This document shows, piece after piece, positions 31,277 to 41,343 of a stretch of DNA of 64,000 nt (its first letter is position 1; each line of letters opens with the position of its first letter). The stretch comes from Nostocoides sp. GTDB lineage: Bacteria > Actinomycetota > Actinomycetes > Actinomycetales > Dermatophilaceae. The position numbers and the translations under genes were made by a program. Under the pieces are notes generated by a model that saw only the letters and a program-made list of their open reading frames with translations, searched no databases and was not told the origin of the DNA. Location: assembly GCA_016702415.1 (NCBI GenBank), contig JADJEA010000012.1:86027-150026 (forward strand), written 5' to 3'.

Positions 31277-32368
31277 TCAGAGGCCGGGCTGGCCGACGAG
31301 GATCGGTTCGTTGACGAGGGCGACGCCGAACGCGGCATACACCCCGTCGCGGACGGTCCGGGCGAGCGCGAGGATGTCGGCCGCGGTGGCGGCGCCGCGA
31401 TTGGTCAGGGCGAGCGTGTGTTTCGTCGAGAGACTGGCCCGGCCCGAGAGTCCCGCCTCCCGCGCCAGGCCGAACCCGCGGGCGAATCCCGCGCGTTCGA
31501 TGAGCCACGCGGCACTCGTCTTGACCTGGCCGGACTCCCCCGGATAACGCGGTGGGACGGCGTCGCCGCCGAGCCGCTCGCGCACCCGCGCGGCGAGGCG
31601 CTCGAAGCCAGCCTCGCTCAGGATCGGGTTGGTGAAGAAGGACCCGCAACTCCAGGTGTCGTGGTCGTGCGGGTCGAGCACCATACCGCGCCGACGGCGT
31701 TGGGCGAGAACGGCTTCGCGCGCGGCACCGAGCGGGACCCGGGCCCCGAGACCGACGTCGAGTTGGGTGGCGAGATCGGCATACGCGATCGGGGTCGAGT
31801 AGTCGCCGAGGACGAACTGGAAGAGGACGTCGAGGACGACGTACCGATCGGAGGCCTTGAAGAGGGAATGCCGGTAGGCGAAGCCGCAGTCGGCGGCGAA
31901 GAACGTGCGCACCGCCTGCGCGTGCCGGTCCCAGGTGCGCACCTGCGCGATCGTCTGCGCGACCTCCTGACCGTAGGCGCCGACATTCTGGACCGGGGTG
32001 GCGCCGACCGATCCGGGAATCCCGGACAGGGCCTCGACGCCGCTCCACCCCTCCTGAACCGCCTGCGTGACGAGGGCATCCCAGACCTCGCCGGCCGCGA
32101 CCCGCACCAGGGCCCCGCCGCATGCGTCGACGGACTCCCGGGTCACCCCGCTGGTCGCGACCTTGACCACCGTGCCGGCGAAACCCTCGTCGGGCAGAAC
32201 GACATTGGAGCCCCCACCAAGGATCAGGAGGGGTTCGTCGGCGTCGTCGGTCTCGCGAACGGCATCGACGAGGTCGTCGGTGGTCGTCACCGTGACCAGG
32301 CGCCGGGCGGGGCCGCCCACGTGCAGGGTCGTATGCCGCGCCAGCGGCGCGTCGAACTCCTCCGTCAT
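31277..32368 (-). CDS. murB: UDP-N-acetylmuramate dehydrogenase
   Basis: 363 residues, the type I MurB with long C-terminal domain. FAD-binding motifs are present: TTLHVGGPARRLV, LILGGGSNVVLPDEGFAG and SGIPGSVGATPVQNVGAYGQ. The catalytic-domain segments YRHSLFK and FTNPILS follow. It reduces the enolpyruvyl ether to make UDP-MurNAc for peptidoglycan. It is the last gene of a minus-strand group rpmG-hadA-hadB-murB, 4 bp after hadB, and faces the adenosine deaminase gene tail to tail. Confidence 0.97.
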   Translation of the reverse strand: MTEEFDAPLARHTTLHVGGPARRLVTVTTTDDLVDAVRETDDADEPLLILGGGSNVVLPDEGFAGTVVKVATSGVTRESVDACGGALVRVAAGEVWDALVTQAVQEGWSGVEALSGIPGSVGATPVQNVGAYGQEVAQTIAQVRTWDRHAQAVRTFFAADCGFAYRHSLFKASDRYVVLDVLFQFVLGDYSTPIAYADLATQLDVGLGARVPLGAAREAVLAQRRRRGMVLDPHDHDTWSCGSFFTNPILSEAGFERLAARVRERLGGDAVPPRYPGESGQVKTSAAWLIERAGFARGFGLAREAGLSGRASLSTKHTLALTNRGAATAADILALARTVRDGVYAAFGVALVNEPILVGQPGL

Positions 32369-32372
32369 CCGG

Positions 32373-32792
32373 TCAGTCGAGTTGGACCTCGGCGGTGCAC
32401 CGACCGAGGACCTTGACGCCCGCGGCGCTGGCGGTCAGCTCGACGGTGGCGCGCCGGGTCTGGGGGTCGAGGGACTTCACGACGCCGGAAACCTCGAGGT
32501 CGGCGCCGTCGGGCGGGACGACCACCATGCTCGTGAAGCGGGTGCCGTAGCGCAGGACCCGGCCGGCGTCCCCGGCCCAGTCGGCCGCCAGCGTGCCCGC
32601 CGCGCCCATCGTCCACATCCCGTGGGCGATGACGTCGGGGAGGCCGACGCTCTTGGCGAACGCCTCGTCCTGGTGGATGGGGTTCTGGTCGAGCGAGGCG
32701 GCGGCGTAGTCGACGAGGGTCTGCCGGGTGACCCGGACGACCGAGGTGCCGAGGTCGTCACCGACGTTGACGGAATCGAATGCACGGGCCAT
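32373..32792 (-). CDS. MaoC-like dehydratase, HadB type
   Basis: 139 residues. The hot-dog hydratase motif is clear: DYAAASLDQNPIHQDEAFAK with catalytic Asp and His, then GLPDVIAHGMWTMG. I chose the ATG at 32792 rather than the GTG two codons earlier because GGGGAGGGGAG lies just before it, inside the end of the hadA-like gene (two bases between stop and start). In actinobacteria such HadA/HadB pairs act as 3-hydroxyacyl-thioester dehydratases; in a non-mycolic relative the exact substrate is unclear. Confidence 0.9.
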   Translation of the reverse strand: MARAFDSVNVGDDLGTSVVRVTRQTLVDYAAASLDQNPIHQDEAFAKSVGLPDVIAHGMWTMGAAGTLAADWAGDAGRVLRYGTRFTSMVVVPPDGADLEVSGVVKSLDPQTRRATVELTASAAGVKVLGRCTAEVQLD

Positions 32793-32794
32793 GG

Positions 32795-33238
32795 TCACTC
32801 CCCTCCCCGGACGACGATCGTCGACGTCGTGGTCGCGACCGGCTCGTCACCGGCGGTGATCTCGCTGCGGACGGTGATCATCGCGTGGCCACCGGCTCCC
32901 CGGATCGAGTCGACGGTCGTCTGGGCCGTCACCTGGTCGCCCGCGGTGATCGGGCGGTGATGGACAAAGGTCTGCTCGCCGTGGACGACACGGGAGTAGT
33001 CGATGCCGGCGTCGGGGTCCTGGACATACTCGCGGGAAGCGAGTTGGTCGAAACGCACGGCCATGGTCGGCGGCGCGATGACGTCGCGGTAACCGGCCGC
33101 CCGGGCGGCCTGCGGGTCGGTGTGGACCGGGTCGGTGGCGCCGACCGCGGCGGCGAAGGCGGCGATCATGGCCGCGTCCACGGCATACGGCCCCACGGGG
33201 GCGAAGGTGCGCCCCACGAAACTCTCGTTGACAGGCAT
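32795..33238 (-). CDS. MaoC N-terminal-type dehydratase, HadA type
   Basis: 147 residues, MPVNESFVGRTFAPVGPYAV, with VGATDPVHTDPQAARAAGY and VIAPPTMAVRFDQ, the FAS1-like/MaoC N-terminal hot-dog form that lacks the full catalytic pair and supports substrate binding in a heterodimer with HadB. TAGAGT lies 7 nt before the ATG at 33238, suggesting a leaderless transcript for hadA-hadB-murB, separated from rpmG by a terminator. Confidence 0.88.
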   Translation of the reverse strand: MPVNESFVGRTFAPVGPYAVDAAMIAAFAAAVGATDPVHTDPQAARAAGYRDVIAPPTMAVRFDQLASREYVQDPDAGIDYSRVVHGEQTFVHHRPITAGDQVTAQTTVDSIRGAGGHAMITVRSEITAGDEPVATTTSTIVVRGGE

Positions 33239-33245
33239 GTCGAGC

Positions 33246-33251
33246 ACTCTA
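33246..33251 (-). promoter_or_regulatory. -10 element for leaderless hadA-hadB-murB transcript
   Basis: TAGAGT ends 7 nt before the hadA-like ATG and no ribosome binding site is seen in between. Confidence 0.45.
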
Positions 33252-33270
33252 ACGCCGGCCCGGACATGGG

Positions 33271-33296
33271 CGACGCCCCGGTCACCCGGGGCGTCG
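33271..33296 (-). terminator. Terminator after rpmG
   Basis: CGACGCCCCGG and CCGGGGCGTCG form a perfect 11-bp stem with a TCAC loop, 11 bp beyond the rpmG stop. Confidence 0.85.
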
Positions 33297-33306
33297 GCTG
33301 GTCGGA

Positions 33307-33477
33307 TCAGCGGGTCTCGCGATGCGCCGTGTGCTTGTGGCAGCGCGGGCAGAACTTCGCCAGCTCGAGCCGGTCGGGGCTGTTGCGGCGGTTCTTCTCG
33401 GTGATGTAGTTGCGCTCCTTGCACTCCGTGCAGGCCAAGGTGATCTTGGGGCGGATTTCGGTGGCCTTCTTAGCCAT
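33307..33477 (-). CDS. rpmG: 50S ribosomal protein L33
   Basis: 56 residues, MAKKATEIRPKITLA to HTAHRETR. Both zinc-binding pairs are present (CTEC and CPRC), so this is the C+ form. The usual actinobacterial place, next to hadA/hadB and tRNA-Met/Thr genes, supports the call. Confidence 0.97.
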   Translation of the reverse strand: MAKKATEIRPKITLACTECKERNYITEKNRRNSPDRLELAKFCPRCHKHTAHRETR

Positions 33478-33590
33478 GGAGCAACCTGTCCTCGAACGAG
33501 TGGATTGAGGCCGGGGCGCGGTGGCCGGGGCCGGGATGAACGGCACAACAGAATACCGAGCGCTTTCGTTCCCACGAAATCGCTGCGCAG

Positions 33591-33664
33591 TAGCGGGAGC
33601 GGGGCTCGATCCCGCGACCTCACGATTATGAGTCGTGCGCTCTGACCAGCTGAGCTATCCCGCC
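33591..33664 (-). tRNA. tRNA-Met (CAT), elongator
   Basis: 74 nt. Acceptor GGCGGGA/TCCCGCT has one G-U pair, anticodon stem CACGA/TCGTG with loop CTCATAA gives CAT, discriminator A. No encoded CCA. The paired acceptor end and lack of three G-C pairs in the anticodon stem fit an elongator rather than initiator. Confidence 0.95.
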
Positions 33665-33693
33665 TCGTCGGCCACCCTGCTCGGGGCGACCCG

Positions 33694-33766
33694 AGCCCCC
33701 TGTCGGAATCGAACCGACGACCTTTTCCTTACCATGGAAACGCTCTGCCGACTGAGCTAAGGAGGC
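33694..33766 (-). tRNA. tRNA-Thr (GGT)
   Basis: 73 nt. Anticodon stem TTTCC/GGAAA with loop ATGGTAA gives GGT, T arm GGTTCGATTCC, discriminator T. It lies 29 bp upstream of tRNA-Met on the same strand, probably one transcript with rpmG. Confidence 0.95.
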
Positions 33767-33923
33767 GTGCACGCCTTCCGGAGTGCGTCGGAGAGCCTAC
33801 ACGGCGGGCGCGTCCGCCACGAAATCGACACCGGCTCAGCCGCGGTCGGCGGCGGCCGTGCCGGGAGGGTCGCGACCCGGACGCCGATCGCGTGCTCGGT
33901 CGGGGCGCCGGGATCGGAGACCG

Positions 33924-34685
33924 TCAAGTCGTCAGAAGGGCAGCGACGGCGACGGCGACCGTGAAGACGACCTCGATGAGCCCGACCTGCTTGGGTGTCA
34001 GCGTCCGGCGCGGGAAGAGCGCCGCGCGGGCGGTGAGGGCGGCGAAGATCGCGACCAACGGCCAGCTCACCGCCACCATGAGGATCGTCGCCACAGCGTG
34101 CCAGCCGATCGAGAGCCACAGGTGGGGCCGTGAGCCGCGTTCCCGGATCATCGTCTTGACATAGACGACGGTCCCGCCGAAGTAGGCCGCGAGGACGGCC
34201 GCCAGCACCCAGGCGCGGGTGTCGTCGGGGCCGTGCCCCGCGGCATACGACACGGGGGTCATCAGGCACGACCCGACAGTGGTCGCCAGGCCGCTGACGA
34301 GCGCTCGTTCGTCCCGGCGTGCCGAGGCGACCAGGCCGATCCCGAGGGGGAGGAGGAAGAGCGGTGCCCACCGGATCAGCGCCGGCTCCAACGCGAGGGT
34401 CAGTGCGCCGAGCACGATCGCGGCGAGGCCGTAGGCACGCACCGGCGGCAGGTAGCGCGCCTTGCGCCGGGACTTCAGCCACAGGCCGGTGGCGAAGAAC
34501 GCGAAATAGCCGACGAACCAGAAGGCGGCAAGCGGGAGGTGCACCCACCGCGGCCGACTGGCGAGGAGGCCGACCAGCAGCGGCGTCGCGAGCATCGCCC
34601 ACGCGCCGTGTTGGTTGGGCACCCACCCAGGACCTCGTGGCCGCCGCACCGGGGCAGACGCGGCGGGGCGGGCGGTTGCGCTCAC
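33924..34685 (-). CDS. YwiC-like membrane protein
   Basis: 253 residues with about seven to eight membrane segments. The N-terminal signature GWVPNQHGAWAMLATPLLVGLL is that of the YwiC-like family, whose function is unknown. The GTG at 34685 is chosen because it leaves this signature near the front; TACCCT ends 6 nt before it, so the transcript may be leaderless. A GTATGCC motif overlaps that -10. Confidence 0.88.
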   Translation of the reverse strand: MSATARPAASAPVRRPRGPGWVPNQHGAWAMLATPLLVGLLASRPRWVHLPLAAFWFVGYFAFFATGLWLKSRRKARYLPPVRAYGLAAIVLGALTLALEPALIRWAPLFLLPLGIGLVASARRDERALVSGLATTVGSCLMTPVSYAAGHGPDDTRAWVLAAVLAAYFGGTVVYVKTMIRERGSRPHLWLSIGWHAVATILMVAVSWPLVAIFAALTARAALFPRRTLTPKQVGLIEVVFTVAVAVAALLTT

Positions 34686-34791
34686 CCCGTGAGGGTATGC
34701 CGATTCCGCCCTCCCCCGGCCGGGCCGCCTCCCCCTGGTCCCCGGCTGGTGCCGGAACCTGCTCCCGGGACCTCGCGCCGCTTCCGGGGAA

Positions 34792-37700
34792 TCAGCCGGC
34801 GTCGAGGGCGGCGATGACGCGCGGGCGCAGGTCGGCGGCGGCGATGACCTCGTCGACCGAGCCGACCGCGACGGCGCGGTGGATGTCATGGATGCCGTCG
34901 AACTCCGCGGCGACCTCCCCGAGCTTTTCGGCCCGCACGGCGCGACGCAGATCGGCCAGTTCGGCGGCGAGGGCGGCCCGATGCCCGTTCTCGGCGACCG
35001 TGAGTCGACCGTCCACGGCCGCCACCCGGGGGTCGGCGGCGGTGCGGGCATCGACCTCACGGCTGAAGACGACCGCAGCCGCGGGGGCGCCCCCGATGAC
35101 CGACGCGAAGGACCCCTCGAGCGCGAGCACGGTCATCCGCGGGTTGAGCGCCTTGGAGAAGACGACGAAGGCACCGCCGTGGTAGCGCGAGACGACGACG
35201 AAGACGATCGGCCCGTCGAAGTTGACGATGGCCCGGCCGATCTCCGCGCCGTACTCCAACTGCAGCCCGCGCATCGACTCCGGCGAGCCGTCGAACCCGG
35301 AGAGATTGGCCAGGACGACCAGGGGTCGGTTGCCGGAGGCCGCATTGATCGCCCGGGCCGCCTTCTTGGAGGACTTGGGGAAGAGGGTGCCCGCGGTATA
35401 GGAGTCCGGCCCGTCGGTCGGCGGGAAACCCCGGCGCGCAACCGGTTTGGACTCGATGCCGAGGAGGCAGACGCTGTGGCCGCCGACGCGGGCATCGACG
35501 ACGACGGCGGTTTCGGCGTCCGCCATCCCGGCCCAGCGCTCGAGCATCGGGTGGTCCTGGTCGGCGAGGGCCCGCATCACGGTGCGGACGTCGAACGGCT
35601 TCTTCCGGTCGGGATTGCTCACCGGGGACCAGATGTCGCCGAGTGTCGCGAAGTCGCTGCCGTCGAGGGCGTGGGCGCTGCGGGTGACATCGCGGTCGAT
35701 CGGGTCGGCGGTCGGGGCATGCCGCGGCCCGCTCTCACCGGGGCGCAATAGGTCGCGTCATAGTGCGCCAGGAGGATGCCGACCGCTCCCGCCAGATCGG
35801 CCGCCCAGTACTGCGCCTGCCCGTTGGGCCCCATGACCCGGTCATACCCGCCGATGCCGAAGTTGTCCTCGGCGCTGACCCCGCCGGAGAAGTCGAGCGA
35901 CTGCTTGCCGGTCAGCACCATCGCCGACTCCGGCGTCATGACGAGGATGCCCTTGGTGTGCATGAGCATCGTCGCCTCGGCGTTCCAATAGGGCTGGGCG
36001 CCGACGTTGATCCCGGCGACGACGACGTTGATCTCGTGACCGTCCTGGGTGAACTCGATGATCCGCTTGAGCGCCCTTGCCACCCAGTCCATGTTCTCGG
36101 TGCCGGAGTCCATCGAGATCCGGGCGCCGGCCGACAGGGCGAACCACTCGACGGGAATGCCGCGCTCCTCCGCCAGGTCGAGCGCGGCGATGATCCGGGC
36201 GCACTCGGCCTCGGCGACAGAGCCCAGCGATTGCAGCGGATCGCCGGCGAGGAGGACCCGCTCGATGCCCTCGGGGTGCAGATCGGTGGGGGTCCGGACG
36301 AGGGCGCACATGATCCCGGCGTGGTTCTCCCCGACGGGCCGCTCGACCGGGACCAGCGCGCCGGCGTCGTCGAGGTCGTACTCGACCGCGCTGCCACCGT
36401 CGCCGACGAGGAGCCCGGTCAACTCGTAGGGATAGACCAGGCCGCGGCGGCGCGCGCGGACGACCTTCTCGGCATACGCATCGAGGGGGGCGAGCAGGTC
36501 GGTGGCCGGCGGCTCGACGGAATAGACGACCCCGGAGCCCGGCTGGTAGCTGAACCGGGCGACCGCGGGCACCCCCCGGCCCCCCGCCGCGGCGATCCGG
36601 CCCTCGATGCGGACCTCCTCGATGCCCGCCCCCGCGGTCATCGGGGCGATCTGGGCGCGCAGCGCGGTGAGTTGGTCGACATCGGCCTCGATGAGCGGCC
36701 AGATATGGATCCACACGTGGTTCATGTCGAGGCGAGTGCCACCGGACCCGGTCCGGGCAGTGCGGATCGCCTCCAGGCACATCGCGAGCGCGCGTTCGAC
36801 GTGCGGGAGGCCGACGACGCGGCCCTCGCCGTCGCGGACGACGGCGAGTTCGCGCACCTGGGCGAGAGCGACGAGGCGGCGGTCCGCGGGGTTGTCGCGG
36901 GCGACGCAGTCGAGCAGGAGGACGTCGCGTGGCGCGTCCAGGCGGGTGAGATCGAAGTCGCGCAGCCGCCAGAGGTTGAGCCGCCGCCCCACCATCGGAT
37001 GTATGCCGCGCACCGGCCGGTCCTCGACGATGCCGCCCGCGCCGTCCGGCCGGAACGTCAGGTGATCGATCTCGATCCCCGCACCGCGCACCAATCCCAC
37101 GGCGACGCGACGGACGCGCTGGACCAGGCCGGTGCCGTCCAACCGGCGGGCCACCTCGACCGCCGCGAGGGCTGGGTCGACGGGCAGACCGGGGGCATAG
37201 AGATAGATGTCGGCGACCTTCTCGGTCTCGGCCCGGTCGAGCTCCTCCTCCAGGGAGCGGATCAGGGCGCTGCCGGGAACGAGTTCGTCGAGTCGGCCCA
37301 CGGTGGAGACCAGGTGGGTGCGGCGGCGATCGAGGGTATAGTCGGCGCAGGCGAACGGGCGGCCGGACACGGCATACTCCCGCAGGTCGTCGAGGTGGTA
37401 CTCGCGATAGTGACGCCGGATGAGGACCGAGAGCATGGGTTCCCGGCTGGGGATGCCACCGCGCAGCCGGTCGCCGAGGAAGCCGATGATGCGCTCCGGG
37501 ATGTCGGCGAGCGCCTCGAGCCGACGGGTTCGCTCCGCGCCGTCGGGAAGGTCGTCCAGGGCCATGAGTTCGTCGCCGACGCCGGCGAGCACCGCGGAGC
37601 GCTGCGCGTCCACCAGGGGTTGGTCGAACCAGCGGAACCGGACGCTGCGGGCGAGGTCGCCGACGAGGGGAAAGCGCAGCTGGGTCGCGAAGACGACGCG

Positions 37701-40277
37701 GTCGAGGATGTCGCGCGCGGTCGCGTCCAGGGGCGGCTGGGGTGGCGGCCCGGCGAGCCACCGGCGCAGCAAGGCGACCGCGACCTGGACCTCCGGCGCG
37801 GACCGTTGACCGGCGAGGAAGACCCGGAAGACGGCGCGTTCCAGTTCCGGGGTGCGTTCCAGGGAGTCGACACCGAAGTGGCGCAGGACGCGGCCCAGCC
37901 GCTCACGGAACTCCGGCGGCAACCCGCCGCGCTCGGGGTCGAGCGTCACCATGTAGGTATGGAAGTACTCACGCGGTGAGTGAATCCGCGTCTCCCCGGC
38001 ATCGCGCTCCCCGGCGGGCCGGTTGCGGCTGAGCTCGGCGAAGTCGGCGAAGAGGTCGAGCAGCGCGAGCTCCCCGGAGAGCGGCGCAGCGCCGTCGGCG
38101 GAGAGGGCGTCGCGAGCGCGCAGATATCCGGCGAGGTCGTCGCCCCCGCCGACGGGATCGACGTCGTAGCCCATCATCAGGCCGCTGAGGTCGCGAAGCC
38201 CGGCCTCGGCGCGCTCGGCGGCGGTGGTTCGACGGTCGTCCGGCGGCAGGTCGAGGGCGGCCTGTCCGCGCGCGCCGTCGACCTCGGCGGTCCCCTCGCC
38301 GGTGGGCTCGAGCCGGGCCAGCGGTGCCCCCGTCTCGACCTGGCTCCCGGCCGTCACGAGAAGCTCGCGCACTCGCCCGGAAAAGGGCGCCGGCACGACG
38401 GTCTCCATCTTCATGCTCTCGAGGACCAGGACGGGAGCGCCGGCGGCGACCTCGTCGCCGACCGCGACGGGGGTGGCGACAACGAGCGCCGGGGCCGGGG
38501 CCCGGACCACGCCGCCTTCGTCCCGGGTGACCCGGTGGGCGACGTCGTCGACCTGGACCAGATGCACCGGGCCGTGGGTGGCCAGGACGAGGCGGTGGGT
38601 GCGGCCCGCGGCGGCGAGGCGCGCGGCATACGGACCGAGACGCGTCAAGGCCGCCTCGACACGGTGGACGCCGTCCGGACCCGCGATGGTGACCCGGAAG
38701 CGATCCGGGCCGACCCGCAGGACCGCGACCTTGTATGCCGTCCCCCGCAGTTTGAGATCGATCGGTCGCCCGACGTCGTGCTGGACCTGGGGCCGACCGC
38801 CCCGCGCGGTCTCGACGAGCCGGGTGCGCTCGATGGCCTCGGCGTCCTCGTAGGCGTCGATGCCCGCCGCGACGAGCGCGACGCCCGACCCGGCGTGTTG
38901 GACCAGGCGGCCCTCGTCGCGAACCCGGTCGATCCACCCGGTGTCGGCGCTGCCGTCGATGACCTCGGGTTGGGCGAGCAGGTCGAGGACGAAGCTCTTG
39001 TTGGTCGCCCCGCCCTCGATGACGACGGTGGTCTCCTGCATGGCCCGGCGCAGGCGAGCGAGCGCCTCGGCGCGGTCGCGCCCGTGGGCGATGATCTTGG
39101 CGATCATCGAGTCGAACTCCGGCGGGATCGAATCCCCTTCCGCGACACCGGTGTCGACCCGGATTCCGGGACCGGAGGGGATGTCGAGGTGGGCGATCCG
39201 ACCGGGCGAGGGGGCGAAGTCCCGGTCGGGATCCTCGGCGTTGAGCCGGGCCTCGACGGCATGGCCGCGCTCGGCGGGCCGCTCCCCCTCGAGCCGACCC
39301 CCGGCCGCGACGTGGAGTTGGAGCTTGACGAGGTCGGTGTCGGTCGTGACCTCGGTGATCGGGTGCTCCACCTGGAGGCGGGTGTTGACTTCGAGGAAGG
39401 CGACGGTCCCGTCGGCGGGCTGGAAGAGGAACTCCACCGTGCCGGCCCCGGCATACCCGACGGCGATGGCGAGCCGCTCGGCGCTCTCCTTGAGCACGCG
39501 GGCCTGCGCGGCGGTCATCACCGGGGAGGCGGATTCCTCGATGACCTTTTGGTTGCGGCGCTGAATGGTGCAGTCGCGGACCCCGATCGCCCAAGCGGCT
39601 CCCTGGCCGTCGGCGATGATCTGGACCTCGACGTGCCGCGCCCCCGTGACGAGTTTCTCCAGGAAGACGACCCCCGAACCGAACGCGCGGTGGGCCTCGT
39701 CCCGAGTGAGTTGGTATGCCGCGGCCAACTCCGCGTCGCTGCTCACCCGGCGGATGCCGCGACCCCCGCCGCCGGCGGTCGCCTTGAGCATGAGGGGGTA
39801 GCCGATCCGGGCCGCGGCCGCGCGCGCCTCCTCCAGGGTCTCGACGCCGCCTCGGCTCCAGGGCGCGACCGGGACCCCGACCTCCTCGGCGATGAGTTTG
39901 CTGCCGATCTTGTCGCCGAGCTTGCGCATGGCCGCGGCGCTGGGCCCCACGAAGGTGACCCCGATCCGCGCACACACCTCGGCGAACTCGGGATGCTCGG
40001 CGACGAAACCCCAGCCCACCCAGGCGGCGTCGGCGCGCGACTCCACGAGGGCGCGTTCGAGGACGGCGTAGTCGAGATACGGCCGGGCAGACGCCGGGCC
40101 GAGGTTGTAGGCGATATCGGCCTCGCGGACGAACATCGCCCGTCGCTCACCCTCGGTGTGGAGTGCGACCACCTCGATCCGGTGGCCGTCGGTGGCTGCG
40201 GCATTGAGGTCGCGGACCGCGTGGATCAGCCGCATCGCTGCCTCCCCGCGGTTGACGACAGCGATGCGGGAGAACAC
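34792..40277 (-). CDS. Single-chain acyl-CoA carboxylase (BC-BCCP-CT fusion, one frameshift)
   Basis: About 1,829 residues with the frame restored. Order: biotin carboxylase (KATAGGGGRGIR ATP grasp, FLEVNTRLQVEHPITE, residues ~1-450); biotin carboxyl carrier with VLVLESMKMETV (biotin Lys near 640); a central linker domain; then carboxyltransferase N and C halves (SAGARISMDSG, GINVGAQPYWNAEATML, FVVVSRYHGGAFVVFS). It makes malonyl- or methylmalonyl-CoA and resembles eukaryotic ACC in architecture. The GTG at 40277 has AGGAGG upstream; a GTG at 40310 lacks one. One base is missing at 35747-35748 (TT run): the frame leaves at LLAHYDATY and resumes RPGESGPRHAPTAD. Seven GGCATAC motifs lie inside. 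Confidence 0.9.
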
Positions 40278-40313
40278 CGGCGTGGACCTCCTGGATGTGG
40301 GGTGGGTCACAGC

Positions 40314-41159
40314 CTAAAGGCAGGAGGCGACCGCCTGGCGGAGGAACTCGACGACCTGCGGGTGGTTGTTCACGAGGGCCCGCGAGTGGTCCCGCGAGTC
40401 GACGGGGAGTTCGTGCGGGGCGGGCAAACCAGCCTTGGCGAGCGCCGCTTTGACGGTGTCGACCTCCCGGACGATCGCGGAGTTGCGGGCCTCCCAGGTC
40501 AGCCAGGTGTTCGCGACCAGGCCCGTCGGGTGCGCCCCGTCGACGGTGCCGTGGTCATCGGTCGCGGTCAGGACCGGGGAGACCGAGGCGACCGCGCACG
40601 GGCTGGGATGTATGCCGGGGAGCGCGGCATACAGCACGGCGTTGCCCATCGAGGACCCCACCAGGGCGACGGCCGCGGTCCCGTCCGCACGCAGGTGCGC
40701 CACCGCGGCGGCGGTATCCCCCGGCTCCAGGGTCACATCGGCCGCACCCGGGGAGGAACCCCGCCCGCGCCGGTCGAAGAGCAGGACCCGGGCACCGGTC
40801 GTGGCGCTGAGGTCGGCCGCCCAAGGCAGCCAGTCGCACAGGGTCTGGGAGGCACCATGGCGCAGGACGACGCCGACCTTCGCGCCGGCCGGCCCGACAT
40901 AGGCCGCGCCGAGGACGCGACCGTCGGCGCCGGTCACCGTCGTCCGGGTGGCCTTGCCGAGGACGGTCGCCGGGACGCCGGGGCATTGCGTGGCGAGGCT
41001 GGCGTCGGCGGGGACGGTGCGGCCGGCCGCCATCCGGTCGCGCACCATTTGCACCGCGAGCGCGACGATCGCGACCAGCAACAGGACCAGGACGATCGCC
41101 ACACCCCTGCTGATGAGGAGACGGCGGCGGGGGACGGGATCGACGGACACCCTCAGCAC
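40314..41159 (-). CDS. Alpha/beta hydrolase with N-terminal membrane anchor
   Basis: 281 residues from a GTG at 41159. An N-terminal helix (GVAIVLVLLLVAIVALAV) follows a basic stretch, so the enzyme part is probably outside, membrane-tethered. The hydrolase core shows RHGASQTLCDWLPWA, LLFDRRGRGSSPGAA (oxyanion and Arg-rich strand), the nucleophile elbow VGSSMGNAV, and C-terminal SRDHSRALVNNHPQVVEF with a likely catalytic His. The substrate is unknown. It ends just before the carboxylase gene start, same strand. Confidence 0.8.
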   Translation of the reverse strand: MLRVSVDPVPRRRLLISRGVAIVLVLLLVAIVALAVQMVRDRMAAGRTVPADASLATQCPGVPATVLGKATRTTVTGADGRVLGAAYVGPAGAKVGVVLRHGASQTLCDWLPWAADLSATTGARVLLFDRRGRGSSPGAADVTLEPGDTAAAVAHLRADGTAAVALVGSSMGNAVLYAALPGIHPSPCAVASVSPVLTATDDHGTVDGAHPTGLVANTWLTWEARNSAIVREVDTVKAALAKAGLPAPHELPVDSRDHSRALVNNHPQVVEFLRQAVASCL

Positions 41160-41343
41160 GCTACCCGCTGGGCCCGGCCGGGTCGGCTGACGCTCCCCGG
41201 CGGGCGAGCCGGGGCGGTGACAAGGCGCCCGCTTGCCCGGGGCGGAATGGGCGTTCCCCGAGAGGAACGCCACAGCGACGGCTGTCGGCCCGACCTGGCA
41301 TCGTGGTGGCAACGAGTTCGTTCAACGCCGAAGGAGCCCCGCC

